NCBI GenBank assembly: GCA_002396665.1
Contig: DGYJ01000040.1
Span: 11,684-21,915, forward strand
DNA: 10,232 bases
Reading direction: 5' to 3'
Origin: Bdellovibrionaceae bacterium UBA5009
GTDB taxonomy: Bacteria > Bdellovibrionota > Bdellovibrionia > Bdellovibrionales > Bdellovibrionaceae
Shown: positions 1 to 6,458 of the stretch, piece after piece
How positions within the stretch are numbered: position 1 is the stretch's first letter
How the letters are laid out: every line of letters starts with the position of its first letter
The notes under the pieces: generated by a model
What the model saw: the letters and a program-made list of their open reading frames with translations, nothing else
Databases searched by the model: none
Told to the model about the DNA's origin: nothing
Position numbers and translations under genes: made by a program

Positions 1-557
1 CGGGATTTTGAAAAGTGAATTTGGTCCCAATTTTCTAAAATACTTTGAAGACGAAGAGTTGCTGCATTCTTGATCACATCAAGCCCTGCAGTCTCTGATT
101 TAATACTTAAAAGCGGGGCAAGGTCGAAAAAGTGCAAATCTTTTTCGTGGACCCACTTTTTAAATTTTTCAGGCAAATTGCAGATGATTTTGGAAAGCTC
201 CATCAGCTCGGACTGGGACCTTGGCGGCAAATGTGAAAAAAAAGTTTGCAGGTCAAAAAAATCTGCAAATGCAGGACTTTGAAGAAGTACAAGTTTTTGC
301 AATAGGCTTAATTTCGAATGCAATTGAAAATACAGATTCGTCTGTTGAATCTGTATTTCTTGTGTTCTCGAAGAGGGCCCTCCGATTTTTGTGAATTCAG
401 TAGGCTGAACTTCTGTGAACTGAAAATCCTCGGGGGCATCAAAACAATTCAACATCTGTCCAGACAAAGCTTGGCCTGGCCAGTTTTCTGGACTGGTGAG
501 GTAGGGAATCCGTAGATCCTGTCGAAGCTGGGACTTGGTTTTAAAAATTAGATTCAT
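1..557 (-). CDS. Unrecognised protein, N-terminal part (C-terminus beyond window edge)
   Basis: The reverse strand is open from an ATG at 557 down to base 1 without a stop, giving 185 whole codons; the rest of the gene lies outside the window. The frame reads as a plausible soluble protein. It begins MNLIFKTKSQLRQDL, has a Pro/Gln-rich stretch around residues 18-75, then mostly helical Leu/Phe/Lys-rich sequence (about 80-185). There is no signal peptide or membrane segment, and I recognise no family. The frame is also open upstream to a stop at 579-581, so ATG 557 is the first ATG, but no good ribosome binding site precedes it and a later start (for example Met35) is possible. It is divergent from the HAD gene, 52 bp away. 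A perfect 12-bp inverted repeat lies inside it at 328-358. That the frame is coding is inferred from its length, its composition and the lack of any better frame. Confidence 0.65.
   Translation of the reverse strand, partial: MNLIFKTKSQLRQDLRIPYLTSPENWPGQALSGQMLNCFDAPEDFQFTEVQPTEFTKIGGPSSRTQEIQIQQTNLYFQLHSKLSLLQKLVLLQSPAFADFFDLQTFFSHLPPRSQSELMELSKIICNLPEKFKKWVHEKDLHFFDLAPLLSIKSETAGLDVIKNAATLRLQSILENWDQIHFSKS
328..358. repeat. Perfect 12-bp inverted repeat with 7-nt loop
   Basis: Arm AAATACAGATTC (328-339) is exactly complementary to GAATCTGTATTT (347-358), with GTCTGTT between them. An alternative small hairpin, ACAGA-TTCG-TCTGT (332-345), competes for the left arm. The repeat lies inside the leftward partial gene, codons about 67-77. 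On the minus strand the second arm runs into TTTTC, so a weak terminator or pausing role is conceivable, but the stem is AT-rich and the T tract is short. The function is unknown. Confidence 0.75.
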
Positions 558-571
558 GACGTCTGACGTCA
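557..571. promoter_or_regulatory. Palindromic double TGACGTC site in the divergent gap
   Basis: TGACGTCTGACGTCA is both a tandem repeat of TGACGTC (557-563, 564-570) and a palindrome with 7-bp arms around a single central base. It touches the start codon of the leftward gene (557-555) and lies about 40 bp before the probable start of the rightward HAD gene. Position and symmetry fit an operator for a dimeric regulator controlling one or both genes. The repeat is directly visible; the operator role is inferred and no regulator is identified. Confidence 0.4.
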
Positions 572-609
572 GTTGTTCTCATGGAGGAATATCGAAGTCA
601 ATATATGCT

Positions 610-1656
610 ATGGCTGATTGGCGTGACCGAGCCCAGGTGAATGGGGATGTTGTTTTCTTTAGATACTCAACGGAAGGTATTGAAAAAAATACTGAAGAGG
701 TCTTCGTTTGGGATTTAGATAAAACCTATTTGGATACCTCGATTGACTCTTTAGGTGGGCTTTTTCAGGCGGTGCTTGAAAAGGCTATGAGTAAAAGAAA
801 TATTCCAGGAACTGACACTTTGCTGCGGGCCCTTTCACAGCACCGTGAAAAATCCCGTGGTCAGTCCTTTTTCCCAATCTTCTTTATTACGGCCTCGCCC
901 CCTCAAATGGAAGAGCGAATTATCGAAAAATTAGAATTTGATAAAATTCGCCCCTTAGGTTGTTTCTTTAAAGACAACTTAAAAAATTTAACACCCAGTC
1001 GTTTTTGGCGATTAACAAAACAAGTTGGGTACAAACTTCAAGCCTTGCTTGAACTACGCACAAGACTTCACCCAGAAGTGAAACAGATTTTTTGGGGTGA
1101 TGACTCTGAAAGTGATGCAATTATTTACAACTTGTATTCAGACATTTGCAGTCGGCGATTAGGTCCCCACGACATTCGCAATACATTGCAGAAGCTGTAT
1201 GTGACCGGGGATCAGGTGGATACGATTTTACTTTTGCAAAGTCAGATTCCAGAAAATGATCCTGTGGATAAGATCTATATTAATCTCGCGACAGACACAG
1301 ACTTTGATTATTATTTAAAATTTGGCCGTCGAACAATTGCTACAGATAATACTTTTCAAGTGGCCTTGGATCTTTTTCAGGATCAAAAAATTGATCACGA
1401 AGGTTTGCACGCCGTGGTTCAAGATATGATTGATAATTATGGCTATACTCCAGAGGTCTTAATGAAATCCTACGATGAACTTATTCGTCGCGGAGTTTTA
1501 AGTCAGATCGGCTTCGAAAAAACAAAGCCATTTTTAGTCGAAAAGGGTCTTTTGTATGCTTCCTACGAGCCAAGTCTTACGCCGTCGCAGGAAAACACAA
1601 TTTACAATGAGCCCTGGGTTCAAGACCGAATAGATTATCTTCACGAAAGTCGCTAA
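610..1656 (+). CDS. HAD-superfamily phosphatase, APP1/DUF2183-like
   Basis: Numbered from ATG 610 (348 aa), the protein shows the HAD motifs in order: DLDKT at 35-39 (nucleophile Asp35 and Asp37), FFITAS at 91-96 (motif II), Lys142 in GYKLQ (motif III) and WGDDSESD at 162-169 (motif IV acidic cluster). Their spacing and the wording of motifs II and IV resemble the APP1/DUF2183 phosphatidate-phosphatase-like group (SNSP- and GDSGEKD-type motifs). The substrate could be a phospholipid or another phosphomonoester and cannot be read from the sequence. Residues 190-348 form a helical C-terminal region of unknown role. There is no signal peptide, so it is probably cytoplasmic. Starts at TTG 535 or ATG 556 are also in frame but would overlap the divergent gene. 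GGAGGA at 583-588 is 21 nt from ATG 610, so the start is uncertain. The gene ends 14 bp from the convergent FecR/AgmX gene. Confidence 0.65.
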   Translation: MADWRDRAQVNGDVVFFRYSTEGIEKNTEEVFVWDLDKTYLDTSIDSLGGLFQAVLEKAMSKRNIPGTDTLLRALSQHREKSRGQSFFPIFFITASPPQMEERIIEKLEFDKIRPLGCFFKDNLKNLTPSRFWRLTKQVGYKLQALLELRTRLHPEVKQIFWGDDSESDAIIYNLYSDICSRRLGPHDIRNTLQKLYVTGDQVDTILLLQSQIPENDPVDKIYINLATDTDFDYYLKFGRRTIATDNTFQVALDLFQDQKIDHEGLHAVVQDMIDNYGYTPEVLMKSYDELIRRGVLSQIGFEKTKPFLVEKGLLYASYEPSLTPSQENTIYNEPWVQDRIDYLHESR

Positions 1657-1670
1657 GGGAATTGTTCTAG

Positions 1671-2453
1671 CTACTCGAATTGCAATGGAAAAACTGTCGA
1701 AATAGGTTCGCCCGTGAAGGATTTAAATTCAATCCTGCCAAGGGCCTCAATCAAACAAGATTTAAAATTGGCTTCAGTCAGTTGGGCACTGCTGACTTGG
1801 GCTTGCGTCACATGCCCACTGCGTTCGATGCGAAAAGACAAATTCACCGAGCCTTTAAGCAAAGGTTTTTTTTGTAGAAGTTGAGTGTAGCACTTGATGA
1901 ATTTGCTTCGGTGCTTTTCAAGTGTTTTCTGAATATCTTCTTGGCTAAGATCATTTTCGCCTGCGGCATCCCAGTTCGAATTCTTTTTGATATTTCGTTT
2001 AATACTTTGTGAGGCGACCCAAGATTCATAACTTGAAAGTGGGATCAACTGTCCATCTCTTGAAACATCGACTAGACTTTTTTCTGACGTTTTCAAAACT
2101 TGGATTTCGCCTTTTTTTAAAATAATTGAAATTCTAGAGAGAGATTTGTCGAAACTTGTTTCGGAATTCGCCAGAAGGCGAATCTCATCCTCTGGTGATA
2201 TTTTGATAATGACTTCTGAATCTTCAGCAACTGCGATGCTGTCTTTTGCAGTGATTTCATTTTTTTCTTTGAGTGGTTCAGACTTGAAGTCTTCAGTGGT
2301 AAGAATGGCTTCGCCAATCATTTCTTGAACTAGGGCAATGAGTTGACTTTTTTCAGATCCAAAAAAACTACCTTTGGATCCATAGATGGCCATGGCAATA
2401 AGAAAAACGCCGGCAATTGCAGAAAGTAATGGCCAGACGTTTTTATTTTTCAT
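1671..2453 (-). CDS. Membrane-anchored FecR-like / AgmX-type C-terminal domain protein
   Basis: This 260-aa protein has three visible parts. Residues 7-25 form one hydrophobic anchor behind a Lys/Asn N-terminus, so the rest should lie in the periplasm. Residues about 75-135 look like a FecR-type beta segment (a SEVIIKISPEDEIRLL stretch, then ISIILKKGEIQVL). Residues about 171-260 match the pattern of the AgmX/PglI (TonB-like) C-terminal domain, with a helix containing Cys188, the GSVNLSFRIERSGHV strand pair, Cys233 and a final TVFPLQFE strand. The two Cys are a typical pair for that domain and might form a disulfide. Such domains occur in envelope and gliding-machinery proteins of Myxococcota and Bdellovibrionota; the role here is unknown. 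Its ATG shares one base with the secG stop (TAATG), so it is translationally coupled to secG. Part of the N-terminal linker is low-complexity. Confidence 0.7.
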   Translation of the reverse strand: MKNKNVWPLLSAIAGVFLIAMAIYGSKGSFFGSEKSQLIALVQEMIGEAILTTEDFKSEPLKEKNEITAKDSIAVAEDSEVIIKISPEDEIRLLANSETSFDKSLSRISIILKKGEIQVLKTSEKSLVDVSRDGQLIPLSSYESWVASQSIKRNIKKNSNWDAAGENDLSQEDIQKTLEKHRSKFIKCYTQLLQKKPLLKGSVNLSFRIERSGHVTQAQVSSAQLTEANFKSCLIEALGRIEFKSFTGEPISTVFPLQFE

Positions 2454-2863
2454 TATTTTTTTGCAGGTTCAGCAGCAGATTTCTCAGTCGCTGCAGCCGG
2501 GGCAGAGGTTTCAGACTTCGTTTGTGCAGGGGTTGCTGATGCCGCAGCTGACGAGTCGGCAGGCGCGCTTGTCGCAGGTGCAGTCTCAGCTGGCATAGCC
2601 GCTGCAGCAGGTGCCGAATCAATGACTGATTTTGTTTTTTGAGCTGTAAAATAAGTTAATGCAATACAAGTCAAAGCGAAAACAAGGGCTACGATACGGG
2701 TCATTTTTGCCCATAATGATTGGGCCCCAGTGGCGCCGAGGACGCTGTTGGATCCGCCACCACCGATTCCCAAGGCTCCGCCGCCTTTAGAATCTTGGAT
2801 CAGTACAAGTGCAATCAACAGAACAGCTACAAGAATGTGAACTACAGAAATAAATGTCATCAT
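2453..2863 (-). CDS. secG: Protein translocase subunit SecG
   Basis: SecG is the small accessory subunit of the SecYEG inner-membrane channel, which helps SecA-driven export. The 136-aa product has the expected two membrane helices, at residues about 3-23 and 53-72. The conserved cytoplasmic loop lies between them, with SKGGGALG at 25-32, GGGGSNSVLG at 34-43 and a Leu-Trp before the second helix. Residues about 83-136 form an Ala/Pro/Thr/Ser/Glu-rich low-complexity tail ending in AEPAKK; E. coli SecG is shorter (110 aa). The start at 2863 is supported by GGAGG on the minus strand (2878-2874), 10 nt upstream; a second ATG follows immediately. The gene is the first of a two-gene unit and is divergent from tmk. 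secG usually sits beside tpiA in bacteria; here tpiA is about 5 kb away on the other strand. Confidence 0.93.
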   Translation of the reverse strand: MMTFISVVHILVAVLLIALVLIQDSKGGGALGIGGGGSNSVLGATGAQSLWAKMTRIVALVFALTCIALTYFTAQKTKSVIDSAPAAAAMPAETAPATSAPADSSAAASATPAQTKSETSAPAAATEKSAAEPAKK

Positions 2864-2997
2864 ATTGAATCATCCTCCGAAGAATGGAATCTATGTCCCA
2901 ATGGGTGTAAATCCAACGTGTAATGCATCGCGATAACAAGGTCAAGCCTTTGTATTTGATGACAAAACGGCTTGATTTAAGCCATAACTGGCTCCCT
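2864..2997. promoter_or_regulatory. Divergent secG / tmk promoter region
   Basis: Both flanking units must be transcribed outward from this 134-bp gap. For secG (minus strand), one candidate is TTGGAT (2916-2911), a 17-nt spacer and TAGATT (2893-2888). Another is TTGACC (2945-2940), 17 nt and TACACG (2922-2917). For tmk (plus strand), TGTAAT at 2919-2924 matches five of six -10 positions but has no convincing -35. Two small overlapping inverted repeats, GGCTT/AAGCC (2969-2983) and AGCCA/TGGCT (2980-2993), lie just before the tmk start. That promoters exist here is a fair inference; the exact boxes are weak guesses. Confidence 0.4.
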
Positions 2998-3636
2998 ATG
3001 CCATTTATCGTTTTTGAAGGTCTCGACGGTTCAGGAAAAAGCTCTCTGATGGATCGTTTGGAAAGATTTCTAAAAAATCAAAACAAAGTAGTTCACCGTA
3101 CCCGAGAGCCCGGGGGTACGAATCTTGGCGATGAAATTCGCTATCTTATTTTAAAAAATGAGGGGACGCCTCCGTGTTCAAGGGCTGAACTTCTTTTGTA
3201 TGAAGCCAGTCGTGCACAGCATGTGGATGAATTCATCAAGCCAAGACTTGAAAAGAAAGAATGGGTCTTGAGTGACCGATTTGCTGCCAGTTCCATTGCC
3301 TTTCAGGCCGGGGGGCGTGCGATCTCTGAAAATGATGTTCAAGCCTTAAATCAATTTGCAACGGGCGGATTGCAGCCAGACTTAACGATCCTGCTAGATA
3401 TACCAGTTGAAAAAGCCCTCGAAAGACGTGAGAGGCGTGAAAAAACGACTGGAGTCCAAGCAGATCGTATTGAAAAAGAAGCCTTTGATTTCCACGAAAG
3501 AGTTCGTCAGTCATTTTTGAAGCAAGCTCAGGCTGACAAATCCCGCTGGATTGTTTTGAATGCAGAAAAAACTCTCGAACAATTGATGCTCGAGTTGACC
3601 TACGAACTGAAGGAAAAAGGATGGGCGTCCTTTTAA
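2998..3636 (+). CDS. tmk: Thymidylate kinase
   Basis: This enzyme phosphorylates dTMP to dTDP with ATP in the cytoplasm, an essential step of dTTP synthesis. From ATG 2998 the protein has 212 aa, the usual bacterial length. The motifs are a P-loop GLDGSGKS at 8-15, TREPGGT at 35-41 (dTMP-site Arg), SDRFAAS at 92-98 (DR motif) and an Arg-rich LID segment at about 142-158 (ERRERR...DRIEKE). The frame continues upstream to ATG 2923 and ATG 2959, but those extra 13-25 residues are not part of the family and would run into the secG promoter region. No start has a strong ribosome binding site; MPFIVFEG is chosen by homology. The last 16 bases overlap holB, so the two are co-translated. Confidence 0.95.
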   Translation: MPFIVFEGLDGSGKSSLMDRLERFLKNQNKVVHRTREPGGTNLGDEIRYLILKNEGTPPCSRAELLLYEASRAQHVDEFIKPRLEKKEWVLSDRFAASSIAFQAGGRAISENDVQALNQFATGGLQPDLTILLDIPVEKALERRERREKTTGVQADRIEKEAFDFHERVRQSFLKQAQADKSRWIVLNAEKTLEQLMLELTYELKEKGWASF

Positions 3637-4607
3637 GTCGGATCGTTGGTCACGACGATCGGATTCATAAATTAAAAAATTATTTTTCACAGCACCATGC
3701 GGGGCGTACATTTTTGTTTTCTGGCCCCTCTGGAGTTGGCAAAAAGCAAGTCGCTTGGGGTTTGTCCCAGATTTTGTTATGTGAAAATAAAACGCCAAAC
3801 TTTGATGCTTGTGGTGTCTGCGGTTCATGTCGACGAGTCGAAAAAAAAGAGCATGAAAGTCTGATGTGGGTTGATCCAGATTCTGATCTTATAAAAATTG
3901 ACGATGCCAAAGAGATTTTGCAATTTTTACGTTTAAGGTCCCTTTCAAAATTTAGAATCGTCATTATCGATCAAGCCCATCGCATGAATGCTTCGGCGGG
4001 GAACTCTCTTTTAAAAATCATGGAAGAACCCCCAGAGGATTTGTTCTTCTTTTTGATCAGTTCAGCTCCGACGCAAATTCTACAGACCCTCAGATCGCGC
4101 TCGATGAAGGTGGCTTTTCAAAGTCTTTCGGTCACAGACCTGCGAAAGATTTCGCAGGCGTCAATTTCAGTGCTTAACAGTGTGCGGGGGCGATTAGATC
4201 TGATTGGTCAAAAAGAAGATCCCGAGCAGCAAAAAGAAAAAAAATCATGGGCTGACGAATTGATTTATCTGATGATGAACGAAGAGGCCTGGACTGACCC
4301 TGACTGGCGAGTTTCTATGAAAGAAAAGTCGTCTTGGCCTTTGCGACTTCAATTCTGGATGAGCTTATTGCGAGACTGTCGTATTTTAAAAAGTCAGACC
4401 TTCATTGAAAAAGCCCAAGCGATTTCAATCCTTTTGCATCCAGAGCTAAAATCTGAAGTCCAGATCTTAAGCCAATGGCCCACTGAAAAAATTGATTCTA
4501 TTTTTCAAAAGCTGCTAAACTATGAAAAGGATCTTGTGATTCATCGGGATTCTGTTTTGATGATGGAAGAGCTTATGGCCAGCGAGCAAATTCACAAGTC
4601 AATTTGA
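3621..4607 (+). CDS. holB: DNA polymerase III subunit delta-prime
   Basis: This is the AAA+ clamp-loader subunit that works with delta and tau/gamma to place the sliding clamp on DNA. The 328-aa product has GPSGVGKK at 35-42 (Walker A-like), a four-Cys zinc site at Cys54, Cys64, Cys67 and Cys70, and IIDQAHRM at 115-122 in the Walker B position. These are followed by NSLLKIMEEPP (128-138) and sensor-1 SSAP (147-150). The family's SRC motif reads SRS (159-161), a Ser replacing the Cys. The C-terminal half (about 180-328) is less conserved and corresponds to the collar region. The ATG lies inside the tmk 3' end and is preceded by AGGA (3611-3614) at good spacing. tatD follows 8 bp later. The order tmk-holB-tatD is a widely conserved bacterial arrangement, which supports the call. 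DnaX is the main alternative, but the length and lack of a tau extension favour HolB. Confidence 0.88.
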   Translation: MGVLLSRIVGHDDRIHKLKNYFSQHHAGRTFLFSGPSGVGKKQVAWGLSQILLCENKTPNFDACGVCGSCRRVEKKEHESLMWVDPDSDLIKIDDAKEILQFLRLRSLSKFRIVIIDQAHRMNASAGNSLLKIMEEPPEDLFFFLISSAPTQILQTLRSRSMKVAFQSLSVTDLRKISQASISVLNSVRGRLDLIGQKEDPEQQKEKKSWADELIYLMMNEEAWTDPDWRVSMKEKSSWPLRLQFWMSLLRDCRILKSQTFIEKAQAISILLHPELKSEVQILSQWPTEKIDSIFQKLLNYEKDLVIHRDSVLMMEELMASEQIHKSI

Positions 4608-4615
4608 AGGGAAAT

Positions 4616-5392
4616 ATGGCAGCAAAATGGTTGGACATGCACTGTCACTTAGACAAACTCGAAGAGGGTGTTGAGGCCGCTTTGGAAGCCGCCTGGGCTG
4701 CGGGTCTAGAGTCCGTCGTTACTATCGGCACAGAACCTGCGGACCATCCCGTGGTGCTAGAGCTTTCAAGAAAATATTATCCTAAAGTTTATTGCACCTT
4801 GGGTGTGCATCCCCACGAGGGCGTCATTTACACAGACCAAGTTGGGGCATGGATTGAGCAAAACTTATCAGATCCGGGTGTTATTGCCGTTGGTGAAATC
4901 GGTTTGGATTATTACTATAATCATTCAGAAAAAGATCAACAAATTGAAGCCTTTCGAAAACAAATGGAAATTGCGAAAAAGCATCAGCTTCCAGTTGAAA
5001 TTCATACCCGAGATGCCGAACAAGACACCGTTGAAATTTTAAAAGAATACAAAGGCCAAGTGAATGGCCTGATCCATTGTTTTACAGGGACTCAGTGGTT
5101 GGCCGACCAGGCCTTGGATTTGGGTTATAATATTTCAATTTCGGGTGTGGTCACATTCAAAAATGCTGAAAGTTTACGCGACACTGTCCGCAGAATTCCT
5201 TTGGACCGTATCCATGTTGAAACAGATGCTCCATTTTTAGCTCCAATCCCTAAGCGTGGTCAAAAAAACACTCCGGCCTTTGTTGTTCACACGGCGCGAG
5301 TGGTCTCTGAGCTCCTTCAGGTCACCGAAGAGCAGTTGGCTGTTGCGACAGGACAAAACGCGCGCAAACTTTTCAAAAAAATAAAAGCATAA
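4616..5392 (+). CDS. tatD: TatD-family metal-dependent hydrolase
   Basis: TatD proteins are TIM-barrel metal hydrolases. The best-studied members are 3'-5' DNA exonucleases linked to DNA repair, and the name does not imply a proven role in Tat export. The 258-aa product carries every expected metal ligand or active-site residue: His9 and His11 (HCH), His65 in GVHPH, Glu94 in AVGEIGLDYYY, His130 in PVEIHTRDA, His154 in LIHCFTG and Asp204 in VETDAPFLAP. An in-frame TTG at 4604 would overlap the holB stop. ATG 4616 is preferred because AAGG (4607-4610) precedes it. The gene sits third after tmk and holB and was probably transcribed with them. Which TatD paralogue (TatD or YcfH/YabD type) it is cannot be settled; the neighbourhood favours the YcfH type. 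Confidence 0.92.
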   Translation: MAAKWLDMHCHLDKLEEGVEAALEAAWAAGLESVVTIGTEPADHPVVLELSRKYYPKVYCTLGVHPHEGVIYTDQVGAWIEQNLSDPGVIAVGEIGLDYYYNHSEKDQQIEAFRKQMEIAKKHQLPVEIHTRDAEQDTVEILKEYKGQVNGLIHCFTGTQWLADQALDLGYNISISGVVTFKNAESLRDTVRRIPLDRIHVETDAPFLAPIPKRGQKNTPAFVVHTARVVSELLQVTEEQLAVATGQNARKLFKKIKA

Positions 5393-5405
5393 TGCTTGCT
5401 TTTTT
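5383..5405 (+). terminator. Possible weak intrinsic terminator after tatD
   Basis: AAAAGCA (5383-5389) can pair with TGCTTTT (5397-5403) around a 7-nt loop, and the right arm runs into six T (5400-5405). The stem overlaps the tatD stop codon and has only two G-C pairs, so termination would be partial at best. A competing pairing, AAGC/GCTT, exists. It lies between tatD and gap, where an operon boundary is plausible. Confidence 0.3.
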
Positions 5406-5453
5406 GGACTCGAAGTCTCAAATTACCTTCATCTAAAAAAGGAGATTTGAGTT
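5393..5453 (+). promoter_or_regulatory. gap: gap leader region with SD and small hairpins
   Basis: GGAG at 5441-5444 is a clear ribosome binding site 9 nt before the gap ATG. CTCAAAT (5417-5423) is the exact complement of ATTTGAG (5445-5451), which would put the ribosome binding site in the loop of a 7-bp stem reaching almost to the start codon. A second short stem, GACT-CGA-AGTC (5407-5417), shares one base with it. TTGGAC (5404-5409) could be a -35 box, but no good -10 box is seen at 17 nt, so a promoter is only suspected. Regulation by the hairpin is speculative. Confidence 0.35.
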
Positions 5454-6458
5454 ATGTCTAAACTTAAAGTCGGCATCAATGGTTTTGGTCGAATTGGTCG
5501 TGTTTTATTTCGCGCTGGATTTGAAAAGCTAGATATCGTTGGAATCAACAGTTTAGATTCTTTGGATGGAACAGCCCATCTTTTAAAATATGATAGCACC
5601 CACGGGATTTTTAATGCCGATGTTTCCCACGATGAAAAAAATCTTATTGTTAATGGTAAGAAAATTAAATTTTCTGCGACAAAAAATCCTGCAGAAATTC
5701 CTTGGAAAGAATGGGGCGTCGATGTTGTGCTTGAGTGCACCGGGGCCCTTAAAAATCGTGAAGATTACCAAAAGCATATTACTGCTGGTGCAAAAAAAGT
5801 TTTAATCTCTGCTCCTGCTGATGGGGTGGACATGACTGTGGTCTACGGAATCAACCACACTCAGTATGATTCACAAAAGCATACATTTATTTCAAATGCT
5901 TCTTGCACAACAAATTGCTTGGCTCCTTTGGCGAAAGTTCTTCACGAGGCTTTTGGGATCGAGCACGGTGTGATGACAACAATTCACTCGTATACAAATG
6001 ACCAAAGAATTTTAGATGCCTCCCACAAAGATATTCGCAGAGCACGTTCTGCAGCTTTGAGCATGATTCCCACAACAACTGGTGCCGCAAAAGCTGTGGG
6101 ATTAGTTTTGCCAGAACTAAAAGGTAAAATTGATGGATTGTCGATTCGTGTTCCTACGCCGAATGTCAGCCTAGTGGATTTTTCTTTCCGCCCAATGAAA
6201 GATGTTACTGTTGAATCTATCAATGCGGCACTAACAAATGCAGCCAATGGTTCCTTCAAAGGTGTCCTTGCAGTTGAAACTAAAGAACTTGTGTCGATTG
6301 ATTTCAATGGCAATACACACAGCTCAATTGTGGATTCTGAATGCACAATGGTTGTGAATCCAAAAATGGCAAAAGTGATGTCTTGGTACGATAACGAAAC
6401 TGGTTTTTCACACCGTATGGTTGATTTTGCATTGCATATGCAACAGAAGGGTCTTTAA
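5454..6458 (+). CDS. gap: Type I glyceraldehyde-3-phosphate dehydrogenase (predicted NADP-capable)
   Basis: This enzyme converts glyceraldehyde 3-phosphate and phosphate to 1,3-bisphosphoglycerate, or the reverse, with a nicotinamide cofactor. The 334-aa product aligns end to end with standard GAPDH: INGFGRIGR at 8-16 (dinucleotide fold), SNASCTTNC at 147-155 with catalytic Cys151, His178 in TTIHSY, and NETGFSH at 314-320. The cofactor site is unusual. The Asp that normally follows Asn32 and binds the adenosine ribose of NAD is Ser33. The usual Leu-Pro pair is Ala189-Ser190 (LDASHKD), as in chloroplast and cyanobacterial NADP enzymes. Both changes favour NADP(H). It is first in the gap-pgk-tpiA operon with a good GGAG ribosome binding site, and its stop overlaps the pgk start by one base. 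Erythrose-4-phosphate dehydrogenase is a less likely alternative. Confidence 0.95.
   Translation: MSKLKVGINGFGRIGRVLFRAGFEKLDIVGINSLDSLDGTAHLLKYDSTHGIFNADVSHDEKNLIVNGKKIKFSATKNPAEIPWKEWGVDVVLECTGALKNREDYQKHITAGAKKVLISAPADGVDMTVVYGINHTQYDSQKHTFISNASCTTNCLAPLAKVLHEAFGIEHGVMTTIHSYTNDQRILDASHKDIRRARSAALSMIPTTTGAAKAVGLVLPELKGKIDGLSIRVPTPNVSLVDFSFRPMKDVTVESINAALTNAANGSFKGVLAVETKELVSIDFNGNTHSSIVDSECTMVVNPKMAKVMSWYDNETGFSHRMVDFALHMQQKGL

Noticed and set aside
70..515. Two short plus-strand open frames (70-282, 318-515).
   Set aside because: They lie opposite the longer uninterrupted minus-strand frame, have no ribosome binding sites and read as noise.
535..609. Longer N-terminus for the HAD gene from TTG 535 or ATG 556.
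   Set aside because: It would overlap the start of the divergent gene and its palindrome, and the added residues look non-coding. It is kept as an uncertainty because no start has a good ribosome binding site.
2923..2997. Upstream tmk start at ATG 2923.
   Set aside because: The added 25 residues precede the family's normal N-terminus and run through candidate promoter sequence.
4604..4615. TTG start for tatD overlapping the holB stop.
   Set aside because: ATG 4616 has an AAGG ribosome binding site at suitable distance and fits the family N-terminus.
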